Positions 10,152 to 20,079 of a stretch of 64,000 bases of DNA are shown in pieces. The stretch is taken from positions 16,066,087 to 16,130,086 of the forward strand of contig OY755038.1 in the NCBI GenBank assembly GCA_963576565.1, written 5' to 3'. Origin of the DNA: Aspidapion aeneum. Taxonomy: Eukaryota; Arthropoda; Insecta; Coleoptera; Brentidae. Each line of letters opens with the position of its first letter. Position 1 is the first letter of the stretch. The notes under the pieces were generated by a model. The model saw only the letters and a program-made list of their open reading frames with translations, was not told where the DNA came from and searched no databases. The translations under genes and the position numbers were made by a program.

Positions 10152-10715
10152 AGAGCGACATATCAAAATGGCGATATTTAAAAGAGCTGCATCTAATGAA
10201 AACTGCGACATTTAAAAAACTGTCATTAAATACAGCAACAGATTGACTATTTTTATAAAAACTTCCCTGAGTTCTTTTTCGGGGTCCTAAAGTGTGATAC
10301 CAAACCGAACCGAACCTGTCTAACATATTTTTTAAGCAAATAATTTTTCGAAAAAATATTTCGGTCTGGTTTGGTTCGGATCAGTTCAGCTTGGTTTCAC
10401 ACCCTTTAGGATCCCGGGAAAAAAGTCAGAGAAGTTTTTTTTTAACTATGTTAGATGAAATATTGGGAGTGGCAAATCATAAGACGCTTGTTTAAAATTT
10501 TGCTTAATATTTTATTTTTTTAGAAAATCGCTGTTTTAAATGTCGCTGTTTTGAATTGTCGCGCTTTTAAATGTCGCGGTTTTGAATTGCTGTTCTTTTT
10601 AATGTCGTTGTTTTGATATGTCGCTTTTTTGAATGTCGCCGTTAAGATATATCGCTGTTTTTATTAGATGGCGCTCTTTAAAGATCGCTGTTTTGATATG
10701 TCACCCTTTTAAATT
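9360..10715. mobile_element. Foldback-like element 1 (arms of 'cagcgacattta' repeats, AACCG core)
   Basis: The left arm (9360-10230) is built of degenerate 15-16-bp units such as 'aaaacagcgacattt'. The right arm (10525-10715) is the reverse complement (aaatgtcgctgtttt). Between them lies a core with 'ggggtcctaaagtgtgata', AACCGAACCGAACC, 'ctaacatatttttta', GGTT-rich DNA and 'caccctttaggatcccggg'. The same plan recurs at 17480-18310 and, as a half, at 62975-63290. Tandem-repeat inverted arms are the hallmark of Foldback-type elements. No coding sequence was seen. Confidence 0.65.
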
Positions 10716-10774
10716 TGTTTTGAAAAATTGTTTTTCAAAAGTATATTAATTTGTCTAGATTTTTTAAATTAGAT

Positions 10775-10945
10775 TGCCTATCCTTCTTTTGGGAGGCAGA
10801 AATAGGTGTAAACCTAACCACGGTCAATAAATCGACAACGTCTCCTCACCTGTCCAGACAGGCCGGTTAGGATACGTTTCCGATAAATTGACCAAGATTA
10901 GGTTAACAACGATCTCGCTTTCCAAAAGAAGATCCTCCCAAAAGT
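10775..10945. repeat. Imperfect inverted repeat, possible small MITE
   Basis: 'aacctaaccacggtcaataaatcg' (about 10813-10836) pairs with 'cgataaattgaccaagattaggtt' (about 10880-10903). An outer pair, cttcttttgg / ccaaaagaag, frames it. 10950-11040 has nothing recognisable. Confidence 0.5.
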
Positions 10946-11317
10946 TATATATATTGTTTACATCCTATAATTTATTACTAATACGTAGAACTGGCATCGT
11001 AGCGACGTTACCCAATAATTTTTACACGCGATACTTGAAGCCAGGACCCCTATTTAATTCTTAATGTTTCTTTTTCGGGTAGACAGGACTTTGGTTACTG
11101 CGCATGCGTTAGTTTAGATGGTTTTAGAACATACTCCGATACGTCACTACTACTATTATTAAAAGTTTAGGGTTATGTCTAACATTTTTTTCTAAAAACT
11201 GGTTAATTGGGTGAAAATTTATCAAATTTTGGATTAAAATTGTAGTTTTCCTAAAACTAATTGTTCAAATTTATTTCACTTTATTAACAAATTATGAAGA
11301 AAAATACAAGTAATTAC

Positions 11318-11386
11318 CTATGGAATAATACTTCTCCCGAACATTTTTCCACAAACCGCACTTGTTTTACGTGAATTATTTCTCAT
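11318..11386 (-). pseudogene. Decayed THAP-like first exon, left arm
   Basis: It reads from a minus-strand ATG (11386) as MRNNSRKTSAVCGKM, then drifts to a stop at the old donor position. It is homologous to the right-arm exon but has lost two Cys residues and the intact frame. Confidence 0.5.
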
Positions 11387-11771
11387 TTTTTACAGAAAAA
11401 AACATAATTTTACACGACAAACACAAAACACCACAAAATATAAAGATGGCCTCCACCCACACGGCAGCTGTGACAAGAAACACGCCTGCGCACTTGAAAA
11501 TTCGCGTGCGTGAAATTTAAATTTGCCATTGTTTCCAAAGTCAGCTATGAGGGCTTCACTTTGCGATTCTTTCGAAGCACCTCGAAAAGGGGAGCAATCA
11601 CAGCTTGCTTTGTAAACAATAGTAAATTTGAATTCGCAGCCGCAAATTCACAAGTACGCATGCGTGTGATTTAGTATGTAGACACGCAGCTGAGACGTCA
11701 TATTTGTTGTTTGTTTACATTTTACGGTGTTTTGCGTTTTCGTGTAAGATTGTGATTTTTTTCTCTGAAAA

Positions 11772-11848
11772 ATGGGAAATAATTCATGTCTAACATGTGC
11801 TGTTTGTGGAAAAATGTCCGGGACAAGTAAGGGAGTGCCATTCTATAG
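11772..11848 (+). pseudogene. THAP-like first exon with intact splice donor, right arm
   Basis: The frame from the ATG at 11772 reads MGNNSCLTCAVCGKM, then SGTSKGVPFYR, and ends at 'tatag|gtaagc', a consensus donor (cut after 11848). Closely spaced Cys residues (6, 9, 12) followed by Gly-Val-x-Phe-Tyr-Arg match the start of THAP domains, where the first exon commonly ends just before an Arg-Phe-Pro motif. No downstream exon with the rest of the THAP domain was found here. Confidence 0.55.
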
Positions 11849-12127
11849 GTAAGCGCTTGAATTTTTTCTATAGTTTGTTAATAAAGTTAAGAGTGGTTTA
11901 TACATGCCATTAAACACTCTTCATGGTGTATAATAAATCTGCAGAAATAATTTTAAATAAATTACAAATTTAATCCACAATTTAATAATGTTTCACCCAG
12001 TCAACTAGTTTTTAAAAAAAAATAATATACATAACCTTACATTTTTGACAATTCTCAAATAATGTGTAGTGACATAATGGAGTATGATCCATAAAAGGGA
12101 CATTAAGAAATAAAGGGGGTCCTGGCC

Positions 12128-12562
12128 ATATACGTAATATTCCAATACTTTACCTATTTACACAATGGTTGGCGTTTGATGCAAACATTCAGAAATAAAG
12201 GTATGAAAAATGCACAGATACTAAATTTACATAGATAGAGTTTTTATCAACTGTACGCCGATGATTTGACGTAACGAATACAATAATAAAATAATATTCA
12301 TGCGTAAAAGTATAACCAATCAGGACAATTTATCTTGAGGGCCGCAAAGAGGATAGACTTATACCCATTGATATTGCTATTTAAAATATGCATTCTGCAT
12401 CCTAAGGTACCGTAGGTATTGCAATAATACGTACTATATGGAAATAATATGCAAATGTCTTTGAAAGCAACCAATCAGGTCTTTTTTGCTTAAAGACCCC
12501 AAGGCCCTCATGTTTGCATCATGAATGGGCAGTTACCGTGGGTATTGGGATATTATGTATAT
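12128..12562. repeat. Inverted-repeat (MITE-like) segment
   Basis: 'ccatatacgtaatattcc' at the left pairs with 'ggatattatgtatatgg' at about 12546-12562, and 'ggtattgcaataatacgtac' near 12415 is a further related word. No transposase frame and no clear TSD. From 12563 to 12998 nothing further is recognised; an open frame at 12800-12991 resembles no family. Confidence 0.45.
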
Positions 12563-13636
12563 GGTAATAATTAATACAAACAAATAAGGATCGTGGTTTC
12601 GATGTTCTGTTGTAGGTGTCACTTGTCAGCTACGTGTATTCTCAAGCAATAACATCCCTTAATATGTGTTAATTACCCAAGAATACACGTGACCGAAGTC
12701 AAGTTACTTCTAGCAGCTGCTTTCTCCCCTTGCGTTCGTTCGTGACAGTGACGTCTTGTGGTCCTCACGTTGATTGGCTGTGGTTTTTGACAGCCCAGCA
12801 TGAGTTTTTCTGTGGTGAAGATTGGATATATTATGTTTCTCTTTGCAATAGTAGTGGATTGTTTCATCAGCTGTGAAAAAATGGTTAATTGCATTTTGTT
12901 TGTAACAAAACGAAAAAGTTATTATATGAGCAAAAATTGTTGTAATCTGAACGTGTCAGGCTTTAAACTATTATGTGTCACCGAAAGCTAGTAAGATATA
13001 TAGGGTGTCCCAAATAAAAGCAACTACTTTGGGGCTTTCGGAAACGGTAAGAGATCCGAGTTTGTTTAAATGAGAAAAAAGTTGTGCTCTTCTAAACTTA
13101 ATCATATGCCATATCAAAATTAAAAATATCTACAGGGGTTTTTAAAATATTGAGCAAAAACTAAAAATTGTGTTTTTTTAAAAATTGAAATATTGCCGCC
13201 ATCTTGCAATTCGGTAGTTTTGTATAAGCAACTACGGCCAATTGAATGACTTTAACAATTTTTTTCTAGGCCTTCTAGTTTTCTTGAAAACTTTGTTATT
13301 TCTTATGACCGCCATATTGGATTTATAATTCAATAAATGAGCATAAAAGGAGATTTTTAACCGTCTATAATAAGCCTACCTTTAGATGACGGAAAATGTG
13401 AATTTATTAAAAAAATAGTTTTTTACTTAGTTGGCTCTGAAACAAATGCCGTAGTTGTGTTTGCTGTCATACCTACGTAACTACCTTTCAAAACTTTTCG
13501 ATTTATGAGAAATAATACAACTTCTTAAAATATATCTTTTATTTCTGAAACAAAAGTTTGCATTTGTTATTTAATATAAAATAAAACAAAAAACTGATAA
13601 CAAAGCATTGAATTAAATAAGCAAATGTTCGAAAAT

Positions 13637-14155
13637 TCAACCGTTGTTATTCATACAAATCCTGCACCGATGAATTAGAGACATGCATGCATCTTTAACC
13701 ATTTGTTCAGGAATTTTTTCTATGGCTTGACAAACGGCTGCCTCAAGTTCTTCTATCGTATTATGAGTAGTAGCAGTGGCGTATATAGAAAAAAGTTTCG
13801 GGGTGGGCCCGAGACAGTTCTGGGGGGGGCCGAGACCTCATGAGGCTGTATTTTATGCTATTTTATGTTTGTATTCAAGAAATATGTGGAAAATATCCAA
13901 AAAAATCTTAGCTTCGGGGGGGGGCCCGGGCAACCCAGGCCCCTCCCCATATATACACCTCTGAGTAGTAGAATAAAGTTTATCCTTTAAGTATCCCCAA
14001 ATACAAAATCAGGAGGAGTAAGGTCCGGCGAACGTGCAGGCCAGACAACTGGACCTCGATTTCCGATCCAGTTATTTCCATGTTGCTGATTCAAATAGTC
14101 GGTTATGATTCTTGCATTATGTGGAGGTGCTCCATTTTGCTTTTATTGACATATA
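13637..14155 (-). pseudogene. IS630/mariner-type DDE transposase, C-terminal part
   Basis: On the minus strand the frame reads NGAPPHNARIITDYLN, then NWIGNRGPVVWPARSPDLTP (the conserved SPDLTP acidic motif), then DF. A 1-bp shift follows, then WGYLKDKLYSTT. The reading is interrupted by the hAT MITE and resumes as HNTIEELEAAVCQAIEKIPE, ending MNNNG-stop at 13637. The N-terminal helix-turn-helix and first catalytic Asp are absent. The ability to read across the MITE supports its insertion boundaries. Confidence 0.85.
13774..13963. mobile_element. hAT-type MITE, 'CAGTGGCGTATATA' family, in the mariner transposase
   Basis: It starts CAGTGGCGTATAT and ends ATATACACCTCTG, flanked by a perfect 8-bp TSD, AGTAGTAG (13766-13773 and 13964-13971). 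The G/C-run interior with 'cctcatgaggctgta' and 'catatttcttgaatac'-type DNA matches relatives at 57048-57225 and 41793-41963. Confidence 0.92.
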
Positions 14156-14521
14156 AATTCAATATGGCGGTCATAAGAATTAATAAAGTTGGCCATGGTT
14201 TCAAAAAAAGTAGGCCTAGAACAAATTTGTTTACCTCATTCGATTGGCCGTAGTTGCTTATACAAAACGGCCATATTTCATTAAATTTGTTTGCAAGATG
14301 GCGGCGATATTAAAATTTTTAGTTTTTGCTCGATATTTTAGTAATCTTTAATATTGATACAGCACCTGAATGGGCTTAGAATAGCCCAACTCTTTTCCCA
14401 TTTAAACAAATCCTTATCTCTTACCGTTTACGAAATCCCCATGTAGTTGCTTTTATCTAGGACACCGTGTATATGAAGTCCATTTCATATATCTTTGATG
14501 TAACTATATATTATAACTCAC

Positions 14522-14664
14522 TTGTTTAGGACACGTAGGCTCAATAATATTCATTAATTTCTCCACAGAGCTTGTAGTTGCCACTGATCCCGACAATGAA
14601 CCAAAATTAACCATCGCTTGATTAGTATTCCGCCGGCGCCGGGCCTCCAAAGTTTCACAGCTCA
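14522..14664 (-). other. Exon-like island of unknown origin
   Basis: On the minus strand a polypyrimidine tract ending 'ctttcgacacag' precedes a 143-nt open stretch, which ends 'ccyaaacaa|gtgagt', a consensus donor. The open phase reads SCETLEARRRRNTNQAMVNF, then GSLSGSVATTSSVEKLMNII, then EPTCPKQ. I recognise no domain. It lies between a mariner end and P-like copy 2 and is more GC-rich than its surroundings. It could be a stranded host exon or a transposon-captured one. Confidence 0.45.
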
Positions 14665-14808
14665 CTGTGTCGAAAGCAGTAGCAAAGGGCAGACATGATG
14701 TGTTTGTTGATAATCATGGGTAACTTCGTTTTGCATTCTGTAATTAAATTCGATTATTAGGACGGTTAACTACACTGAGAAAAAATCTATTTAAAATTAA
14801 TTTAAAAA

Positions 14809-14849
14809 ATGCAAAGAAAAAAGATGGAAGAGGTTCTGTGTGTGTATCG
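14809..14849. repeat. Outer inverted repeat left of P-like copy 2
   Basis: 'atgcaaagaaaaaagatgg' to 'ctgtgtgtgtatcg' is the near-perfect reverse complement of 16623-16662. On the right it abuts the P-like end directly; on the left 31 bp of AT-rich DNA intervenes. Confidence 0.8.
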
Positions 14850-15005
14850 ATAAAAATAAAAAAGAATTTTATACTTCACACGTAGCCAACGAGAAAGACC
14901 GGCCCGGGCGCAGAAATATCAGGTGACCGTAGGAGGGTCACAAAGGACGCCTCCTGGCCAGCTGTCAAAGTTATTAAAATAAAGCAGCCCACGAAAAAGA
15001 CAACA

Positions 15006-15200
15006 ATGCCGCGAACGTGTAGTGTTGTTAGTTGTCGGTCCAACTATAAAACTGAAACCGAATATGTGTCAACTTTTAATTTGCCAGTGGATAAACAAAT
15101 GCATACAATTTGTAAAATTAAGTATCTTAAAACGTCCACAAGTTTACATCAAACATTTTCCTAACGAGCAGGTTATTTGGTTTGATAAGTGTGTTGTAAA
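15006..15200 (+). pseudogene. THAP domain of P-like copy 2, frameshifted
   Basis: It begins MPRTCSVVSCRSNYKTETEY in register with copy 1. A deletion relative to copy 1 (about 23 bp after 'acaattt') then shifts the frame, and the second half resumes in another frame as LSILKRPQVYIKHFPNEQVI. The third zinc ligand is lost: Cys53 of copy 1 is Tyr here. The DNA-binding finger is therefore doubly disabled. Confidence 0.8.
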
Positions 15201-16042
15201 TGAAGAGTGTTGAAAATGTTCCGAAATACCTAAGTAGACAACCTGTATCTACTGTTCGATTAGCTGATATCGAGAGGCAACAACTGGAAACTACAATACA
15301 AGAAACTCTTGAAACACTTTCAGCTCATAAGAAATCAAAAGTTTTATCAAATATTGAGGACATTTCAAAATTTTATTGTTCTAATACTAAAAGAAACAAA
15401 AATTGGATTTTTACCCAAGAACGTGACACAGTCTGCCTGTGCCTGATGACATTTTTCAACAACAATCCACCACTGTTAGCATCTCTAGTTGTTGAGGAAA
15501 ATCTGTCATTTTTTGTAAATGTTAACAATGTGTCCATACCAAAAAACAAACTGCCAAAACAAGTTGGAGTTTTATTTTTGGACAGCACCGATACACTTAA
15601 AGAGCTAATGCAGTTTATTGAAATGAAAGTTGCAAACAGGAAAGAAGTGGTAAAAGATAAGATTGATCAAGTAATAGATATCCTTAGTGACATTTTCGAT
15701 AGTGAGAGTGAAAAATGTGTTCAATTGTCATTTCTTATTGAACAAATAGGTCTCTTGAAAAGGTCACCTAAGAATCGACGATATTGTGGATACACTTTAA
15801 TGTTGGCTTCATCTTTGTATATCAAGTCATCCAGTGCATACATGCCAATTTACAAAACTAAGGTAATGTGTCTTCTGCACCGTCGCAATATTAAAAAACT
15901 GATTTGTAAAATATCGCCAACAGATAGTAATCTCTCCGGTAGTGGGCAATATTTAAAAAGTTACATACAGCTTTTAAAAAAACATGAGTTGGTAGTTAAC
16001 TTACACATTGATGAATTATATATTAAACTTTTAGTTTATTGA
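15200..16042 (+). pseudogene. P-like/THAP9-type transposase middle region, truncated
   Basis: A 280-residue open frame, long for this window, without the THAP domain. Residues about 190-215 (YCGYTLMLASSLYIKSSSAY) match the conserved 'S..l..la..l...Sp.aY' region before the catalytic domain of P/THAP9 transposases. Near the end 'HIDELYIK' holds the first catalytic Asp. The frame stops at 16042, where an internal deletion joins distant sequence ('cttttagtttattgaacg'). Downstream fragments (ERENHLSY...) and non-coding DNA follow to the right end. Confidence 0.75.
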
Positions 16043-16624
16043 ACGTGAAAACCATCTCAGTTATTCACAAAATCACTTGTTAAAATTATTGTGAAATGTT
16101 TTATATTAAAAATTTTTCTTGAGATAACTCTAGCAAGTGTTTTTGTGGAGAAAAACTATTGTCAAATCTTGAAAAAATTAGTTTAAGGGCATGTAAAGTT
16201 TTAAAAAAAAATAATTTTATTAAAAACCATAATCATTTAGTGTCTGCTAAGAAATCTTTGAATAAGAACACAGACAAAGATGAATTAAAGAACTATGCTA
16301 TGTCTAATTTTAAAAGACTTATATAGATTTAAAGTAACTAACGATATTATGTACCTAATATACCTGAAGATATTAGAGTGCAAATTTTATATAATTTTTT
16401 ATTTTATAGATTCAGTTCTTTTACCTATAATACACACATACATCAGCAAAATATTTTTTTTAATTTTTGCCTATATTAGAACAAAAAATATTTGTCAAAT
16501 TATTTAAATTGTGTAAAAACAGATAATATATTAAGCAATACAATAAGAATCCTGGAACTCCTAAGATCACGTGACCGCCGACTTGCTTATAACGCTCCAT
16601 GTCCGGTCTTTATCGTTGGCTGCG

Positions 16625-17480
16625 ATACACACACAGCACCTGTTCCATCTTTTTCTTTGCATATACTTTGGGAGGTACGGCCGTTTAGTTGCTACGTGAT
16701 TACGTGGTTTTAAAACCACATTAAATGGACGAAACTTGTCTATAGATGGAGCAGCTGCGTCTCAGACAAGACGATGCCAGTGTGCTTCAACTGTCAAATG
16801 CTCGAGTCAGATTGCTAGATGGCGCCACACCTCTGAGTTTACTCGTATTTCACGGATGCGAGCAATTCATATGTAGGAGTTGGTTTGTAAATATTTGATT
16901 TGAAATATATTTTGTAGTTCTATGTTTGTTCTCTGTACCATACTTATTTAGATTTCAGTTTTGTTGTTATTAGTTATATGGATTAGATCAATTCTTGCAA
17001 GAAAATTCTGAGATCTTTTAAATTAAAAATTACTGTGTTGTTTGTAAAAATTCTTGTTTTAATTTAAAACAATAAATGTCTTGTTCAAATATCTTTTTAA
17101 AATAATTAATGTTTTGATTTGAGAAAGTAAATGTTTGTTTGTAAAAATTCCTATTGAATTTGGTTCTTCAATCAAGAAAATATACATTTCTATAATTACG
17201 GAAATAACAGTTTTCATTCGAGAATATTTTCAATATAATTTTTTTTTTTTTTTGGTTAAGAAGTTTATTTAATTTTAATTTAATTTAAGTGATTCTTCAG
17301 GTAATTGTTTTTGAAAACTGGATGTCAAGAAAAATAAAATATTGTTGAAAATCAGACATCGCCGTTATGTAAACCATCTTGCCTTAACAGAAGGTAACAA
17401 ATATTACTAAGAAAAGACGTTTTCTAGATGTGAAATATTTTATTTTCTATGAACGCTCATGTAATCACAAATTGAAACAA
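16625..17480. other. No gene recognised
   Basis: The outer inverted repeat (16623-16662) is followed by a short perfect palindrome, gtggttttaaaaccac, near 16707. The rest is AT-rich DNA without frames or element ends. Confidence 0.5.
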
Positions 17481-17484
17481 AAGA

Positions 17485-18310
17485 TCGAAAAAGAAAAGAT
17501 CGAAACTACAATGCAAAAGATCGAAAATACAAACGATCGAAAGACAAAAGATCGAAAGTACAGAAGATCGAAAGTACAAAAGATCGAAAAACAAAAGATC
17601 AAAATAGTGCGTATCAAAATAGTGCGTTTCAAAATATCGCTATTACATAGTTTAAAAAAAAACTTTTCTGGATTTCTTTTTCGGGATTCTAGGGGTGATT
17701 CGGGTGTGTAACTAAACCGAACCGAATCGAACCGGTTCGGCCATGGGGTCTCTTTCTAACATATTTTTTAATTCGGTTCGATTCTGTTCGGTTCGGTTCG
17801 GTTCGATTTGGTTCGGTTCGGTTCAGTTCGGTTCGGTTCGGTTCGGTTCGGTTACTCACCCTTTAGGATCCCGGAAAAGAAATCAGGAAAGTTTTTTTTT
17901 GAAAAAATAAGATTGAAAAGAGACCCGTTTATCGAACTATATTATTTTTGTTAAGTATGGCAAGCCATTGGTTTATTTAACGGTTAGGTAATTTTACCTT
18001 ACATATTTCGATCTTATTTTCTTGCGATTTTTTTTCGAGCTTTTGTCTTCTGATATTTTGTTTTTCGGTCTTTTGCCTTTCGATCTTTTGTCTTTCGATC
18101 TTTTGTACGTTCGATCTTTTGTATTTTCAATCTTTTGTTTTTTGATCTTTTGTTTTTCGATCTTCTGTATTTTTGATCTTTTGTCTTTCGATCTTTTATT
18201 TTTCGATCTTTTGTATTTTCGATCTTTTGCCTTTTCGATCTTTTGTTTTTCGATATTTTGTATTCGATCTTTTAGCTTTCAATCTTTTGTCTTTCGATCT
18301 TTGTTCCGCC
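17485..18310. mobile_element. Foldback-like element 2 (arms of 'aaagatcgaaa' repeats, GGTTCG core)
   Basis: The left arm (17485-17640) is made of 14-16-bp units like 'aaaagatcgaaagtac', changing inward to 'aaaatagtgcgtttc'. The right arm (18008-18305) is the inverted version (tttcgatcttttgt). The core opens 'tttctttttcgggattctag' and closes 'ccctttaggatcccggaaaa', with AACCG units on the left and about a dozen GGTTCG units at 17771-17851. The two core ends are inverted copies of each other. Confidence 0.7.
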
Positions 18311-18720
18311 AAAATTGATTGGGTGAAAATTTATTAAATTGTGGATTAAAATTATAGTTTTTCTAAAACTATTGTGCAGATTTATTGTGGACACCATGCA
18401 GAGTGTTTAATGACATTCTTAATTTTATTAACAAATTATGAAGAAAAATACATTAGTTACCTATGAAATGGACTTTCTTATTTCTCCCGGAGATTTTTCT
18501 ACAAACCGCACATGTTTTACCTGACTTATTTCCCATTTTTACAAAAAAAAAAACATAATTTTACACGACAAACTCAAAAAACCACAAAATGGAAATAAGC
18601 AACAAAGATGGCCTCCAGACACACGGCAACTGTGTGTCTACATGACAAGACCTGCGCCTGCGCACTTGAAAATTCGCATCCCGCGAATTTTAATTTGCCA
18701 TTCACTTTTCAATTCTTTGA
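18311..18720 (-). repeat. Single arm of the THAP-exon inverted-repeat family
   Basis: It matches 11200-11560: 'attgggtgaaaatttatta', 'cattttattaacaaattatg', the exon region and 'gatggcctccagacacacgg'. On the minus strand the exon reads MGNKSGKTCAVCRKISG and ends at 'taggtaac'. It starts exactly where foldback element 2 ends. Confidence 0.7.
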
Positions 18721-19457
18721 ACATGTATTTATGCTATAACGTATTTGGCCAAACCTTAGGGCAAACCAAATAAAATTTATGACATTCCATCTTTTTCAGT
18801 GTACTTACAAGGCTGCAGCCAGGTGCTAGATTATTGCATTTGATAGCAATTTGATAAGTTTATCCAGCGGTTGGATGGTAATGTTTAAATTTATCGAAAC
18901 AAATAGACATAAACCTGTTTAATAGCTTAACATTACGGCATATTTAAATAGATAGCATTTTCCGCCGTACTAAAATTCGAAAAGAAACCCCTAGGAGCAG
19001 CACGTGTTGCTCTAAGACAAGCCATATTTCTCCATTTTTATTATTATTATGAGATACTTTACTACTTTTCTTAGATCATTTTCTAGAAAATATGCACCCC
19101 TATAACGCGAAGCACCCTACCGCGTTATGATGCCATAAGATAATGGATATAGCATTCGACACAGCATTTTACAAATAGGTTTTCTCCTAGCAAGTTTTCT
19201 AGCATCGGTTGTAAGAGTGCGTGTTTATTGGAAAAAATATCAGGAGCTGATCTTGAGTTAAGAGTTCTTCTCCTTCTTCAAGTGGCTCTCAACCTCTGTT
19301 GGGTTTTAGTCTGATTACTAGTGGTAGATAGGGTCACTGCATCCTGGCCAGGCTTCCAGCTGCTGGATGCAGTGACCCTAGTAGTAGTATTAGAAGTGGG
19401 GAGACCATTTTTGGTCTAGCACCTTTTCCCAAATCTTGATTTGTCCGTACATCATAT
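18721..19457. other. No gene; contains a perfect 16-bp-stem hairpin at 19329-19380
   Basis: TAGGGTCACTGCATCC and its exact complement enclose a 20-nt loop. Imperfect direct repeats (tagtggtag / tagtagtag) flank the hairpin. Otherwise nothing is recognised. Confidence 0.6.
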
Positions 19458-19918
19458 TGTCAGGATAAAAAGTAATGTCCTAAGAACTAAATGGCACAAA
19501 TTACGTTTATAAGCAAGTGCACATTAACCCTAAACAATCTAAGGAAATTAACTTCTGTATATAGTTCAATTTGTATTAAAACGTTTAATAAACTGTATAC
19601 AAAATAAAAACCATAAGCGATTGACCGGTTATCTATGATGTTTATACAGGAAACGAAACATATCTCGATATCCTATCAATGACGGTTTTGAATAAAAGCA
19701 TCTCCAAAAGAGTTTAGCAGTTAGTAGCTAAAAACGTAACGTCCCAGACGTACAAGTTAACAGTGAAGACAAGTAGTAGTCAGAAGTCGAGCGTATCTAA
19801 AGGATACACATTTTGTTAGCAAGATGTATTTAATGTAAGTAGTCATTATAAGGATTGTTTATAAAAACATAAACCTAATTTAAACTGTGTTACGTCACGG
19901 TAAAACCCCCTCGTGACA
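19458..19918 (+). mobile_element. Solo LTR (Ty3/gypsy-type candidate)
   Basis: It begins TGTCAGGA and ends CGTGACA, a TG...CA form with short inverted ends, flanked by a 4-bp TSD, ATAT (19454-19457 and 19919-19922). AATAAA-type signals lie inside. A partial copy with the same start, also preceded by ATAT, is at 55869-56084. ATAT targeting with 4-bp duplication is known for some insect gypsy-type elements; assignment beyond that is inference. No internal gag/pol was found. Confidence 0.7.
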
Positions 19919-20079
19919 ATATACCAAACTGATCGTCTTTCTCTCTCGTCCCCTTTTTTGTTTTCTCTAATAGGACTTATCTAACTATCTTCAGTCGTGG
20001 TCATTGTAAGTTGACTTTAGGAGATTTTTGCTTGCGCTATCCTGGCACCGACTATAGCAGGCTCCTGGGGTTACTCATT

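Larger units (their letters stand above)
11042..12129. mobile_element. Large inverted-repeat element carrying a THAP-like first exon
   Basis: Two arms of roughly 500 bp are diverged reverse complements. The outer ends read 'gccaggaccccta' and 'gggggtcctggc'. Shared internal landmarks are the 'actggttaattgggtgaaa' type block, 'tttattaacaaatta', 'atttttccacaaaccgcac' and 'aattcgc...gcatgcg'. One arm also recurs alone at 18311-18710. The conserved part encodes a THAP-like N-terminus followed by a splice donor, so the arms derive from the 5' end of a THAP-type transposon or gene. No clear TSD was found. Confidence 0.7.
13001..14469 (-). mobile_element. Mariner/IS630-type transposon with long inverted repeats
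   Basis: The ends match over about 50 bp (GGTGTCC...ATAAAAGCAACTAC on both sides) and are flanked by TA at 12999-13000 and 14470-14471. Inverted similarity continues inward for about 330 bp, including 'caagatggcggcgatat' and 'tataagcaactacgg'. The centre carries a minus-strand transposase remnant, split by a hAT MITE at 13774-13963. A diverged arm of the same family lies at 24600-24870. Confidence 0.85.
14881..16624 (+). mobile_element. P-like (THAP-type) DNA transposon, copy 2, internally deleted
   Basis: The left end, CGTAGCCAACGAGAAAGACC, is inverted at the right (CGCAGCCAACGATAAAGACC on the minus strand), 18 of 20 matching. The interior matches copy 1 along most of its length and retains a longer transposase frame. 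No clean 8-bp TSD was found. Instead the element is bracketed by a second, outer inverted repeat. The catalytic core after the first Asp is deleted, as in copy 1, so both copies descend from one non-autonomous form. Confidence 0.8.

Noticed and set aside
17430..17711. Lys/Arg/Ile-rich open frame (QKIENTNDRK...)
   Set aside because: By-product of the aaagatcgaaa array in the left arm of foldback element 2.
17771..17851. GGTTCG array as telomeric repeat
   Set aside because: Insect telomeres are usually TTAGG; this array is part of a repeated transposon-like core found three times.
18022..18318. Open frame rich in FDLLSFDLL-type repeats
   Set aside because: It is the translation of the tttcgatcttttg array in the foldback right arm; the periodicity is DNA-level.
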